Assembly (NCBI GenBank): GCA_046758845.1 | Contig: JBHIBA010000297.1 | Location: forward strand, 1 to 5,824 | Reading direction: 5' to 3' | DNA from: JBHIBA01 sp046758845 | GTDB taxonomy: Bacteria > UBA8248 > JACPRG01 > G963555815 | DNA length: 5,824 nucleotides | Notes under the pieces: generated by a model | What the model saw: the letters and a program-made list of their open reading frames with translations, nothing else | Database searches by the model: none | Told to the model about the DNA's origin: nothing | Shown: positions 1-5,785 of the stretch, in pieces | Position numbering within the stretch: the stretch's first letter is position 1 | Layout of the letters: every line of letters starts with the position of its first letter | Translations under genes and position numbers: made by a program

Positions 1-15
1 AAGTTTTCCGGGGGG

Positions 16-53
16 TTTTAGGGGGGCCGGCTTTCAGAAAGGCCCCCCTAAAA
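16..53. repeat. Perfect 13-bp inverted repeat (long hairpin)
   Basis: Bases 16-28 (TTTTAGGGGGGCC) are the exact reverse complement of 41-53. Inside the loop, bases 32-34 (TTT) can also pair with 38-40 (AAA), extending the stem past a 3-nt bulge. The T run lies on the 5' arm and the A run on the 3' arm. No T tract follows the stem on either strand, so it does not have the form of an intrinsic terminator. It may be a palindromic dispersed repeat, a transcript-end structure or a protein-binding palindrome. The structure is read directly; the role is unknown. Confidence 0.75.
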
Positions 54-93
54 ACATTTGGGCTTCTTACAACAGCGCCCTAACATAGCCGCC

Positions 94-122
94 TTGAGGG
101 GGGGTGGGGCCTGTGGTAGAAT
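94..122 (+). promoter_or_regulatory. Candidate sigma70-type promoter of the hydrolase-aldolase-ddl cluster
   Basis: A -35 box TTGAGG (94-99) is followed after 17 nt by a -10 box TAGAAT (117-122), which matches TATAAT at five of six bases. Transcription would start near 129-131, about 28 nt before the GTG at 158. The spacer is unusual because it holds a run of seven G and a run of four G (98-104 and 106-109). It is the only good promoter match I found upstream of the first gene. No operator could be identified. Confidence 0.5.
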
Positions 123-157
123 TCGCCGCAACTTCTTGAGCCCTCAGGCGTTTTGAC

Positions 158-763
158 GTGTCGCACGAACTACCTGGAGGGGAAAGTCAGACGGAAGTGA
201 CAACAACCTGTCAGGTGCGTCTAGCGGCCGAGAAGACGGCCATGGTTGTGGTGGACATGCAGGAGCGGCTTCTCGCCGCCATGCCGGAGTATGCGCGCGA
301 CCGGGCGGTCAAGAACGTCGGGATCCTTCTTTCCCTGGCCTCCCGGGTAGGGTTTTCCACCGTCGCGACGGAGCAATACCCCAAGGGCCTGGGTCACACC
401 GTCCCGGAGATCCGGCGCGCCATCTCCGGGGTCCAGCCGCTGGAAAAAAACAGCTTCAGCTGTTGCGGGGCCTCGGGCTTCTTGGACCGACTTCCCGCTG
501 AGAAGACCCGCCACGTCTTGGTCACCGGGTGTGAGACGCACGTCTGTGTCTTTCAGACCGTCTGTGACCTTCTGGATTCAGGGTTTGATGTGCACGTCCC
601 CTCGGACGCCGTCTGTTCTCGGACAGAGTCCAACTGGGAGACGGGTTTGCGCCTGATGGGGAAGGCCGGGGCGGTCATCACGTCCACAGAGACCGTCGTG
701 TTTGACGTCCTGCGCGTCGCAGGAACCGAGGATTTCAAGTTCATGTCCCGCCTCCTGAAGTAA
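158..763 (+). CDS. Isochorismatase-family cysteine hydrolase, ISOC1/2-like
   Basis: This is a single-domain alpha/beta hydrolase of the isochorismatase-like (cysteine hydrolase) superfamily, about 200 aa, the usual length. The expected Asp-Lys-Cys catalytic triad is visible: D33 in VVVDMQ, K97 in LEKNSF and C130 in ETHVCV. The segment TEQYPKGLGHTVPEI (71-85), the GCETHVCV stretch and the C-terminal FKFMSRLLK resemble the ISOC1/ISOC2 branch rather than true isochorismatases or nicotinamidases. The substrate is therefore unknown; members cleave amide or vinyl-ether type bonds. It is probably cytosolic, with no signal peptide. The start is uncertain. GTG at 158 has no clear ribosome-binding site. 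An in-frame GTG at 197 lies 16 nt after GGAGG (176-180) and would remove 13 poorly conserved residues. The aldolase gene follows after 14 nt, so the two are probably co-transcribed. Confidence 0.88.
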   Translation: MSHELPGGESQTEVTTTCQVRLAAEKTAMVVVDMQERLLAAMPEYARDRAVKNVGILLSLASRVGFSTVATEQYPKGLGHTVPEIRRAISGVQPLEKNSFSCCGASGFLDRLPAEKTRHVLVTGCETHVCVFQTVCDLLDSGFDVHVPSDAVCSRTESNWETGLRLMGKAGAVITSTETVVFDVLRVAGTEDFKFMSRLLK

Positions 764-777
764 ATTGGGGGACCGCC

Positions 778-1548
778 ATGGCCGATCACCAACTGAAGGC
801 GCGTCTGCGCGCAGGAGAAACCCTGTTCGGCGTCTTTCTCGGGGTTCCCTCCCCGCCCTTAGTGGAAATCGCCGGCTGGGCCGGGTTTGACTTCCTCTTC
901 GTAGATACCGAGCACGGACCCGCCGACGTGGAAACGGCCTCCGATCTCGTCCGGGCGGCCGAGGCGGGGGGAGCGGAAGCCGTCATCCGGGTGCCCTCCG
1001 GGGAACGGACGCACATTCTCAGGGCGCTGGATACGGGGCCGTCGGGTGTCCTCGTGCCCCAGGTCCAATCCCGCGAGGAAGCCGAGCGGGTCGCCGCGTC
1101 GGCCCACTATCCGCCCGAGGGAATTCGCGGGATCGCGTTTTCGGTCCGCGCCGCGCGCTACGGCCTCCGCCAGCCGGGCGAGTACCTGGCCGCCGCGAAG
1201 GAGAGGACCCTGGTGTGCGTCCAGGTGGAAACCAGGCGCGCCTTGGAGAATTTGAAGGAGATTGCCACAGTGCCCGGGATCGATGTCCTGTTCGTCGGCC
1301 CCACCGACCTGAGCATGAACCTCGGACGCGCCGGAGAGCCCGCTCATCCGGAGGTGGAAGGGGCCATCGAGCGGATCTTCGAGGTCACGCTGGAGTCCGG
1401 CAAGATTGCCGGAATCCTGGCCAACGACGTCCCCACGGCCGAGAAGTGGAAGGGCAAGGGCGGCCGGCTCCTGGCGGCCAACGGTGTGGGCGTCATCTCC
1501 AAGGCCATGGCTGAGCTCGCCTCCGGATTTCGAAGCCTCAAGGGATGA
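778..1548 (+). CDS. HpcH/HpaI-family class II 2-oxoacid aldolase
   Basis: This 256-aa protein is a metal-dependent aldolase of the HpcH/HpaI family (phosphoenolpyruvate/pyruvate TIM-barrel superfamily). Relatives include 4-hydroxy-2-oxoheptanedioate aldolase (HpaI) and 2-dehydro-3-deoxyglucarate aldolase (GarL), which reversibly split a 2-oxo-4-hydroxy acid into pyruvate and an aldehyde. The signature residues are present: VDTEHGP with catalytic H46, R71 in IRVP, GVLVPQV (90-96), PPEGIRG (112-118), metal ligand E151 in VQVETR and metal ligand D177 in FVGPTDLS. The length matches HpaI (about 260 aa). The R124-Y128 region (RAARYG) fits the substrate loop. No neighbouring gene belongs to aromatic or glucarate breakdown, so the substrate cannot be assigned. 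The ATG start is supported by GGGGGA at 767-772, 5 nt upstream. The stop overlaps the ddl start by 4 bp (ATGA), implying translational coupling. It is expected in the cytoplasm as an oligomer. Confidence 0.92.
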   Translation: MADHQLKARLRAGETLFGVFLGVPSPPLVEIAGWAGFDFLFVDTEHGPADVETASDLVRAAEAGGAEAVIRVPSGERTHILRALDTGPSGVLVPQVQSREEAERVAASAHYPPEGIRGIAFSVRAARYGLRQPGEYLAAAKERTLVCVQVETRRALENLKEIATVPGIDVLFVGPTDLSMNLGRAGEPAHPEVEGAIERIFEVTLESGKIAGILANDVPTAEKWKGKGGRLLAANGVGVISKAMAELASGFRSLKG

Positions 1549-2696
1549 GCCGAAGCGTCCGTCGCGTCGCACTGCTCTTCGGTGGGCGGTCGGCTGAGCA
1601 TCGGGTTTCCCTGGCCTCGGCGGCGTCGATCGCCCGCTTGGCAAACCGGGAAGAAATCCAGATCCTGCCCGTATTGATCGGGACCGGCGGGGAGTGGACC
1701 CTCCTGAAGACGCCGGAAGATCCGCCCGGGCGGGGTTTGAGGATTACCCTGAAGCTGGAGCCCGGCTCTCCCGCTCTGGTCGAGTTTCCGGGCGGAACCG
1801 CTCATCCCTTCGACATCGCCTTTCCCCTGATCCACGGCCCCGGCGGCGAGGACGGCGCCCTGCAGGGAATTCTTGAGCTGGCCGAAATCCCGTTCGTCGG
1901 CGCGGGCGTGGCGGCCTCGGCCAACGGCATGGACAAGGAGCTGACGAAGGTCATCTGCCGTGCGGCGGACGTGCCGGTCGTCGATTGGGTGACGCTCGGG
2001 TGGGAGACGCACCGGTGCGATCCGGAGGCCGTGCAAAAGTGCTTGCTGGACGCTTCGCTCCGCCCCCCGCTCTTTGTGAAGCCGGCCGCGCTGGGGAGCA
2101 GCGTGGGCGTCAGCCGCGTGGCCCATGAGCGGGAGATGCAAGAAGCGGTCGCCACGGCCTTCCGCTATCATCACCGGGTCCTCGTGGAACGCGCCGTAGA
2201 GGGTCGGGAGATCGAGGCCTCCGTTCTGGGCAACACGACGGGCGAAGGGGCGGCCGGCTCGCGGGGGGCAGCGCCAGGGGTGGAAAAAACCGCTCCCGTG
2301 GCGGCGGCTCCAATGGCGGAGATCCGGCCTCGGGGAGGATGGTACGACTACGAGCGGAAGTACACCGACGGCGCCACGGAGATCGTCGTCCCCGCGGAAT
2401 TGCCGGAGGACCTGGCGGAGCAGATTCGCACGTTGGCCGTCCGGGCCTACAGGGCGCTGGGCGCGGACGGGATGGCCCGGGTGGACTTCCTGCTGGACAC
2501 CTCGTCGGGAAAACCGGAGATTTACCTGAACGAGTTAAACACGATCCCCGGCTTCACGGCGACCAGCGTCTATCCCAAGTTGTGGGAAGCGGCAGGTCTC
2601 CCCTACCCGGAGCTCATCACCCGCCTGGTGGAACTGGGGCTTGCCCGACGCCGGTTCCTGGACCGGTTTGCGGCGGCGCGCGGCGTTGAGGGATGA
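1545..2696 (+). CDS. ddl: D-alanine--D-alanine ligase
   Basis: This ATP-grasp enzyme joins two D-alanines to make the dipeptide that ends the peptidoglycan stem peptide. The N-terminal domain (about 1-125) starts with LLFGGRSAEH and contains HGPGGEDGALQG (97-108). The ATP-grasp C-terminal domain (about 145-365) contains FVKPAALGSSVGVS. Residues matching E. coli DdlB are E18 (E15), K131 (K97), K179 (K144), S185 (S150), K272 and Y273 (K215 and Y216), R312, D314, E330 and N332. Tyr at 273, rather than Phe, fits D-Ala-D-Ala rather than D-Ala-D-lactate ligation. Two oddities stand out. R20 replaces the acidic residue usual in the EHEVS motif. The span between LGN (228-230) and AEIRP (258-262) holds about 19 extra Ala/Gly/Pro-rich residues. 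At 383 aa it is somewhat long for the family. It is separated from the cell-division cluster and is coupled to the upstream aldolase by a 4-bp overlap, with no properly spaced ribosome-binding site of its own. Confidence 0.96.
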   Translation: MSRSVRRVALLFGGRSAEHRVSLASAASIARLANREEIQILPVLIGTGGEWTLLKTPEDPPGRGLRITLKLEPGSPALVEFPGGTAHPFDIAFPLIHGPGGEDGALQGILELAEIPFVGAGVAASANGMDKELTKVICRAADVPVVDWVTLGWETHRCDPEAVQKCLLDASLRPPLFVKPAALGSSVGVSRVAHEREMQEAVATAFRYHHRVLVERAVEGREIEASVLGNTTGEGAAGSRGAAPGVEKTAPVAAAPMAEIRPRGGWYDYERKYTDGATEIVVPAELPEDLAEQIRTLAVRAYRALGADGMARVDFLLDTSSGKPEIYLNELNTIPGFTATSVYPKLWEAAGLPYPELITRLVELGLARRRFLDRFAAARGVEG

Positions 2697-2702
2697 GGGG
2701 TT

Positions 2703-2723
2703 CGGCAGCCAGAGGGTCTGCCG
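2703..2723. repeat. Small hairpin between ddl and the lipase gene
   Basis: CGGCAG (2703-2708) and CTGCCG (2718-2723) form a 6-bp stem around a 9-nt loop, directly after the ddl stop codon. No T tract follows, so it is a poor intrinsic terminator. It could act as an mRNA 3' stabilising structure or partial attenuator within the transcript, or it may be chance in GC-rich DNA. Confidence 0.3.
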
Positions 2724-2762
2724 CAAGCGGGCCGGCGGGACGTCCGAAAAGGGTGATCTTCG

Positions 2763-3614
2763 ATGATCCTCGCGCTCCTCATCTTCCTGGGCTGCGTGTT
2801 GGGGTTCACCCTTTTGACGTACGCCATCTATCTCTATGAGAGGGGCAAACAGCCCGGGTGGGAACCGCGTTTCTATCAGATCTCCTCGGGCGCGTTGCGG
2901 GGTTATCTGGTTGAATCCCTTTGCACGGCCGTTCTTCTCCTCCTTTGGTTTTGCGATTTCGTGTGGTCAGTGGTCAGGTGGTTGCCCTGGCCGGGGAGAG
3001 AAGGGCGCACTTCCTTGCGGTCCGGCGACCGGCCCGTCATTCTCTGCCACGGTTACCACGTGCGGGGTCTGACCCTGGGGGTCCTGGCTTTGTCGCTGCG
3101 GCGGATGGGCCGATCGAAGGTGACGATGCCCACGTTCGGGCCGAGTACGGCGGCGATCAGGCACTACGCGGAGCAGCTCACCGAACACATACGCGAAGTC
3201 CTCCGGGACACCGGCGCTGAGGCCGTGGACATCGTGGGGCACAGCATGGGAGGCCTGGTTGCCCGGGCCTGCGTGGCGCAAGCCCAGCGTTCGGGCGACT
3301 CCAGCCTGCGCGTGGCCCACCTGATCACGCTCGGGACGCCCCACAAGGGGGTGGACATGTGGGTGTTCACGTGGGGGGATTGCGGTTTGGATTTGAAGAC
3401 CGGCAGCCCCTTCCTGCGGTGGTTGGGAGAAGACCCCCGGGACGTGAAGGCAACGGTGATTTACTCGCCTTTCGATGCCATGGTCCTTGAGGAGTCCGCC
3501 TCGGGCTGGAACGCACCGCGTGTGCGAAAAGTCCACCTCGACGGGGCCGGCCACATCGCCCTGTCCATGCTCCCACGCGCCGCCCGCGAGGTCTTCGAAG
3601 CCATGAGAAGTTGA
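2763..3614 (+). CDS. Membrane-anchored alpha/beta-hydrolase (lipase/esterase)
   Basis: A serine hydrolase of the alpha/beta-hydrolase fold, resembling bacterial triacylglycerol lipases and esterases of the LipA/EstA type. The N-terminal 75 residues hold two hydrophobic helices (about 2-24 and 48-72) with a short charged stretch between them. The catalytic domain then begins at PVILCHGYHVRG, whose H96-G97 fits the oxyanion-hole HG motif. The nucleophile elbow is GHSMGG with S161. D238 in SPFDAM and H264 in GAGHIAL fit the acid and base of the triad. GTPHKGVD (191-198) is the motif typical of lipases and PGAP1-like hydrolases. With two membrane helices the catalytic domain should end on the side of the N-terminus, but which side that is cannot be settled by eye. 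The start is supported by AGGGTGA at 2750-2756, 6 nt upstream. It lies 66 bp after ddl and may share its transcript. The substrate is unknown; a lipid or ester is likely. Confidence 0.88.
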   Translation: MILALLIFLGCVLGFTLLTYAIYLYERGKQPGWEPRFYQISSGALRGYLVESLCTAVLLLLWFCDFVWSVVRWLPWPGREGRTSLRSGDRPVILCHGYHVRGLTLGVLALSLRRMGRSKVTMPTFGPSTAAIRHYAEQLTEHIREVLRDTGAEAVDIVGHSMGGLVARACVAQAQRSGDSSLRVAHLITLGTPHKGVDMWVFTWGDCGLDLKTGSPFLRWLGEDPRDVKATVIYSPFDAMVLEESASGWNAPRVRKVHLDGAGHIALSMLPRAAREVFEAMRS

Positions 3615-3632
3615 ATCGCACAGGGATAGAAT

Positions 3633-3655
3633 CGGCGATCTCGACCTCATCGCCG
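3633..3655 (+). terminator. Weak terminator-like hairpin after the lipase gene
   Basis: CGGCGAT (3633-3639) pairs perfectly with ATCGCCG (3649-3655) around a 9-nt loop, 19 nt beyond the lipase stop codon. The sequence after it is pyrimidine-rich (TCATCTCTCC) but lacks a real T tract. It could end or attenuate transcription of the first cluster. Its placement is better evidence than its form. Confidence 0.3.
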
Positions 3656-3702
3656 TCATCTCTCCGCCCGAGCGGTGTCTCGCTTTCGGCCGACGAAACG
3701 AC

Positions 3703-3766
3703 GGTAGGGCGGCCATCTTGGCCGCCAATGGAAAGCCGACGCGCCGGGCAAGAAGCCCCGCCTACC
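3703..3766. repeat. REP-like element: two related palindromes in inverted orientation
   Basis: The ends GGTAGG (3703-3708) and CCTACC (3761-3766) are exact inverted repeats. Inside are two hairpins: a perfect 7-bp stem GGCGGCC/GGCCGCC with loop ATCTT (3708-3726), and GGGC/GCCC with loop AAGAA (3746-3758). Read on the minus strand, the right half starts GGTAGGCGGGGCTTCTTG and aligns with the left half GGTAGGGCGGCCATCTTG. The element is therefore two diverged copies of a unit of about 24 bp, placed head to head. This is the layout of REP/BIME elements mobilised by RAYT transposases. A dispersed, multi-copy nature is inferred, not seen. Confidence 0.55.
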
Positions 3767-3875
3767 AAATTTCGCCCTAAATGGGTCTAGGTCTTCTGCC
3801 CAAGCGCTCCTCTATCAGTTGAGCCTCCCTTACCCTTTAGGCTCCGTTATCCTTTCGATCCTCCCGACGCGGGGT

Positions 3876-3904
3876 TTGACAGGCTTCCGAATACGCAATA
3901 GATT
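3876..3904 (+). promoter_or_regulatory. Strong sigma70-type promoter of mgtE
   Basis: The -35 box TTGACA (3876-3881) is a perfect consensus. After a 17-nt spacer, the -10 box TAGATT (3899-3904) matches four of six consensus bases. Transcription would start near 3911, leaving an untranslated leader of only about 50 nt before the mgtE ATG at 3961. That is too short for an M-box Mg2+ riboswitch, so control of mgtE is probably at the protein level (CBS/N domain gating) or by a factor not visible here. Confidence 0.65.
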
Positions 3905-3960
3905 CCCCCTCTGAAAACCTTCCGGACCTTTTCTGAGGCGGCCCTTCGGGAGTTCCGCGG

Positions 3961-5322
3961 ATGGTCCAAAGCCAAGAGCAGAAAATTCACCTTGCTCAGG
4001 ACTCCTTCCGACGCCTGATGCGCCGGGGCGCGACCGGACACGCCCTGAATCTGCTGGAAAAGCTCCACGCGGCGGACCTGGCGCAGATTCTCCGGCACAT
4101 GGATGAGGAGGAAAAGCAGACCACTTTCGGGATGATCCAAGAAGACCGGGAGCGGGCGGCCCAGGTGCTCAGCGAATGCGACGACCAGACGGCCAAAGAG
4201 CTACTTGAGCCCATGCAGCCGGCGGATATGGCGGCGCTCTTCCAGGAAATGGAAGCCGACGACGTGACCGACCTGATCGCCCTGTTCCCCGACGATAAGG
4301 CCAAAGAGGTGTTGGACATCCTCCACGCCCAGGTGGCCGAGCCGGTGACCGATCTTCTCCAGTACGGCGAGAAGACGGCCGGCGGCATCATGACGCCCCA
4401 CTGTCTGGCCCTGCCGGAGGAGATGACGGCCGGTGAGGCCATCACGCACGTCCGCAAGGAGAGCGAGGCCGAAACCGTCTTCTATATCTACGTAGTTGAC
4501 GGCGACAATCACCTGGAAGGCGTAATTTCGCTTCGCCAGCTTCTGCTCGCCCCCCCGGACGCCACCCTCAAGGGCCTGGCGCGCAGTGAAGTCTATCGGG
4601 TGTATACGGACACCGACCAGGAAGAGGTCGCCCGCCTGGTTTCCCGGTACGACCTGCTGGCCCTGCCGGTGGTGGACCACGAGAGCCGGCTGGTGGGAAT
4701 CGTCACCGTGGATGACGTCATCGATGTCATTCGGGCCGAGGCCACCGAAGACATCCTCAAAATGGCCGGGACCCACGACGAAGAAATCCTGACCCGATCC
4801 GCTTTCCGTGTGGCGCGTTATCGCCTGCCCTGGCTCCTGGTGGGCCTGGCCGCCGGGATGCTGACCGCCCGGGTGATCGCTCACTTCATCGGCGTCCTCA
4901 GAGATCAGATCTACCTGGCCGCTTTCATGCCTTTGATCCTGGGGATGGGAGGCATCGTCGGAAACCAGTCTGCGACCGTCTTGGTCCGAGGAATCGCCAC
5001 CGGGCGGCTGGACCCCAAGCAGTGGCTTCAAATCGTATGGAAGCAGTTCCAGGTGGGGGTCCTTCTGGGCATCGCCGTCGCCCTCCTTCTGGGCGGCATT
5101 ACTTATCTGCTGTATCCCGATAACCCCTGGCTCGGCCCGACGGTGGGCCTGGCCATCCTGCTCGGGATCATGGCGGCGGCGGTGTGGTCCGTGCTGGTTC
5201 CGCTGGCGTTCCACTGGCTCCACATCGACCCGGCGGTGGCCACGCAGCCCTTCGTGTCCACGACCATCGACATCGTCAGCGCCCTCATTTATTTCGCCAC
5301 CGCCTCTCTGTTGCTTTTCTGA
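3961..5322 (+). CDS. mgtE: Magnesium channel/transporter MgtE
   Basis: MgtE is a dimeric inner-membrane Mg2+ channel gated by cytoplasmic Mg2+. The 453 aa match the family (Thermus thermophilus MgtE, 450 aa). Order of parts: an acidic helical N domain (about 20-130), two CBS domains (about 140-200 and 205-260, the second ending LVGIVTVDDVIDVI), a linking helix, then five membrane helices from about 288 to 452. Signature pore residues are visible: LILGMGGIVGNQSATVLVRG (325-344), and D437 in the last helix (TTIDIV), which fits the conserved Mg2+-binding Asp (D432 in Thermus). The many Asp and Glu of the N and CBS domains fit the intracellular Mg2+ sensor. The ATG start is supported by GGGAG at 3948-3952, 8 nt upstream, and a strong promoter at 3876-3904. 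It is the first gene of its unit and is followed within 9 bp by a thioesterase gene. No missing domain or frameshift is seen. Confidence 0.96.
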   Translation: MVQSQEQKIHLAQDSFRRLMRRGATGHALNLLEKLHAADLAQILRHMDEEEKQTTFGMIQEDRERAAQVLSECDDQTAKELLEPMQPADMAALFQEMEADDVTDLIALFPDDKAKEVLDILHAQVAEPVTDLLQYGEKTAGGIMTPHCLALPEEMTAGEAITHVRKESEAETVFYIYVVDGDNHLEGVISLRQLLLAPPDATLKGLARSEVYRVYTDTDQEEVARLVSRYDLLALPVVDHESRLVGIVTVDDVIDVIRAEATEDILKMAGTHDEEILTRSAFRVARYRLPWLLVGLAAGMLTARVIAHFIGVLRDQIYLAAFMPLILGMGGIVGNQSATVLVRGIATGRLDPKQWLQIVWKQFQVGVLLGIAVALLLGGITYLLYPDNPWLGPTVGLAILLGIMAAAVWSVLVPLAFHWLHIDPAVATQPFVSTTIDIVSALIYFATASLLLF

Positions 5323-5327
5323 AGGAG
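5322..5327 (+). promoter_or_regulatory. Ribosome-binding site of the thioesterase gene
   Basis: AAGGAG begins on the last base of the mgtE stop codon (TGA, 5320-5322). It lies 4 nt before the TTG at 5332 and 7 nt before the next in-frame TTG at 5335. The spacing slightly favours 5335, while the longer frame begins at 5332; either gives essentially the same protein. A GTG at 5347 would be the next choice but would cut into the first strand. Confidence 0.6.
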
Positions 5328-5331
5328 CGCG

Positions 5332-5760
5332 TTGTTGTCGCCCCACGTGTCCGAGATCGTCGTCCGCTACGCCGAAACCGATCAGATGGGCGTGGCCCAC
5401 CATTCGGCCTATCTGGTTTGGTTCGAGGTGGCCCGCACGGACCTGTTCCGCAAACTGGGATACGCCTACCGGCGCCTGGAAGAGCAAGGGTTCCTGATGC
5501 CGGTGGTGGAGTCGGGCTGCCGGCACCTGGCAGGCGCCCGCTACGACGACCGGCTCTCCGTCGAGGCCCGGATTGGCGAGGTTCGCAGAACCAGGGTGCG
5601 CGTGGAATACACGGTCCGCGATGGCTACGAGAAAGTCCTCGCAGAGGGTTTCACCGTCCACCCCTTCCTGAACAGCGAGATGCGCCCCCAGCGCATCCCT
5701 GCGGAGATGTCCGCGGCCCTGCGGGCGGATTGCGGCGATCCTTCCCCCGCAGAAGATTGA
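5332..5760 (+). CDS. Acyl-CoA thioesterase, YbgC/4-hydroxybenzoyl-CoA thioesterase family
   Basis: A small hotdog-fold thioesterase (142 aa, usual 130-150) that hydrolyses acyl-CoA thioesters in the cytoplasm. The family signature is clear: VRYAETDQMGVAHHSAY (11-27) with catalytic Asp D17, followed by VWFEVARTDLFRKLG (29-43) on the central helix. LMPVVESGCRHLAGARYDD (55-73) follows, and the C-terminal part has EGFTVHPFL and RPQRIP. The signature Asn usual in HHSNY is Ala (A26) here, which may alter the active-site loop but occurs within a well-preserved frame. The gene uses a TTG start (5332 or 5335) with AAGGAG overlapping the mgtE stop, so it is probably translated from the mgtE message. 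There is no Tol-Pal cluster next to it, so the name ybgC is not assigned. The acyl substrate is unknown. The last ten residues are polar and probably disordered. Confidence 0.9.
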   Translation: MLSPHVSEIVVRYAETDQMGVAHHSAYLVWFEVARTDLFRKLGYAYRRLEEQGFLMPVVESGCRHLAGARYDDRLSVEARIGEVRRTRVRVEYTVRDGYEKVLAEGFTVHPFLNSEMRPQRIPAEMSAALRADCGDPSPAED

Positions 5761-5785
5761 ATTCCAATGGCCAGATGGGGATGTA

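Larger units (their letters stand above)
3615..3960. other. 346-bp intergenic region before mgtE
   Basis: I see no convincing gene here. From left to right it holds a 7-bp hairpin just past the lipase stop (3633-3655), a 64-bp paired palindrome (3703-3766), a tRNA-like stretch on the minus strand (about 3797-3830), a near-consensus promoter (3876-3904) and the ribosome-binding site of mgtE (GGGAG, 3948-3952). Its base composition is more AT-rich and pyrimidine-rich in the second half. Minus-strand open frames that cross it have arginine/proline/serine-rich translations typical of antisense shadows. Confidence 0.7.

Noticed and set aside
16..60. Intrinsic terminator
   Set aside because: The stem is strong, but no T tract follows it on either strand, and the T/A runs are on the wrong arms.
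859..2174. Minus-strand open frames of 261 and 276 codons opposite the aldolase and ddl
   Set aside because: Arg/Gly/Pro/His-rich translations without motifs, fully antisense to genes with intact catalytic residues.
1545..2696. D-Ala-D-lactate (vancomycin-resistance) ligase
   Set aside because: Tyr (Y273) occupies the position that is Phe in the D-lactate-type Leuconostoc ligase, and no vanH or vanX-like neighbour is present.
3773..3840. Functional tRNA gene on the minus strand
   Set aside because: Only the D-arm matches. The anticodon stem does not pair, the D-loop lacks the GG pair and there is no TTCGA T-loop.
3615..3960. M-box or other riboswitch upstream of mgtE
   Set aside because: The predicted leader is about 50 nt and no conserved riboswitch core could be recognised in the gap.
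4201..5661. 486-codon open frame on the minus strand opposite mgtE and the thioesterase
   Set aside because: Its translation is rich in His, Gly, Gln and Asp with no recognisable domain. It lies wholly antisense to two well-supported genes, as expected from codon bias in GC-rich DNA.
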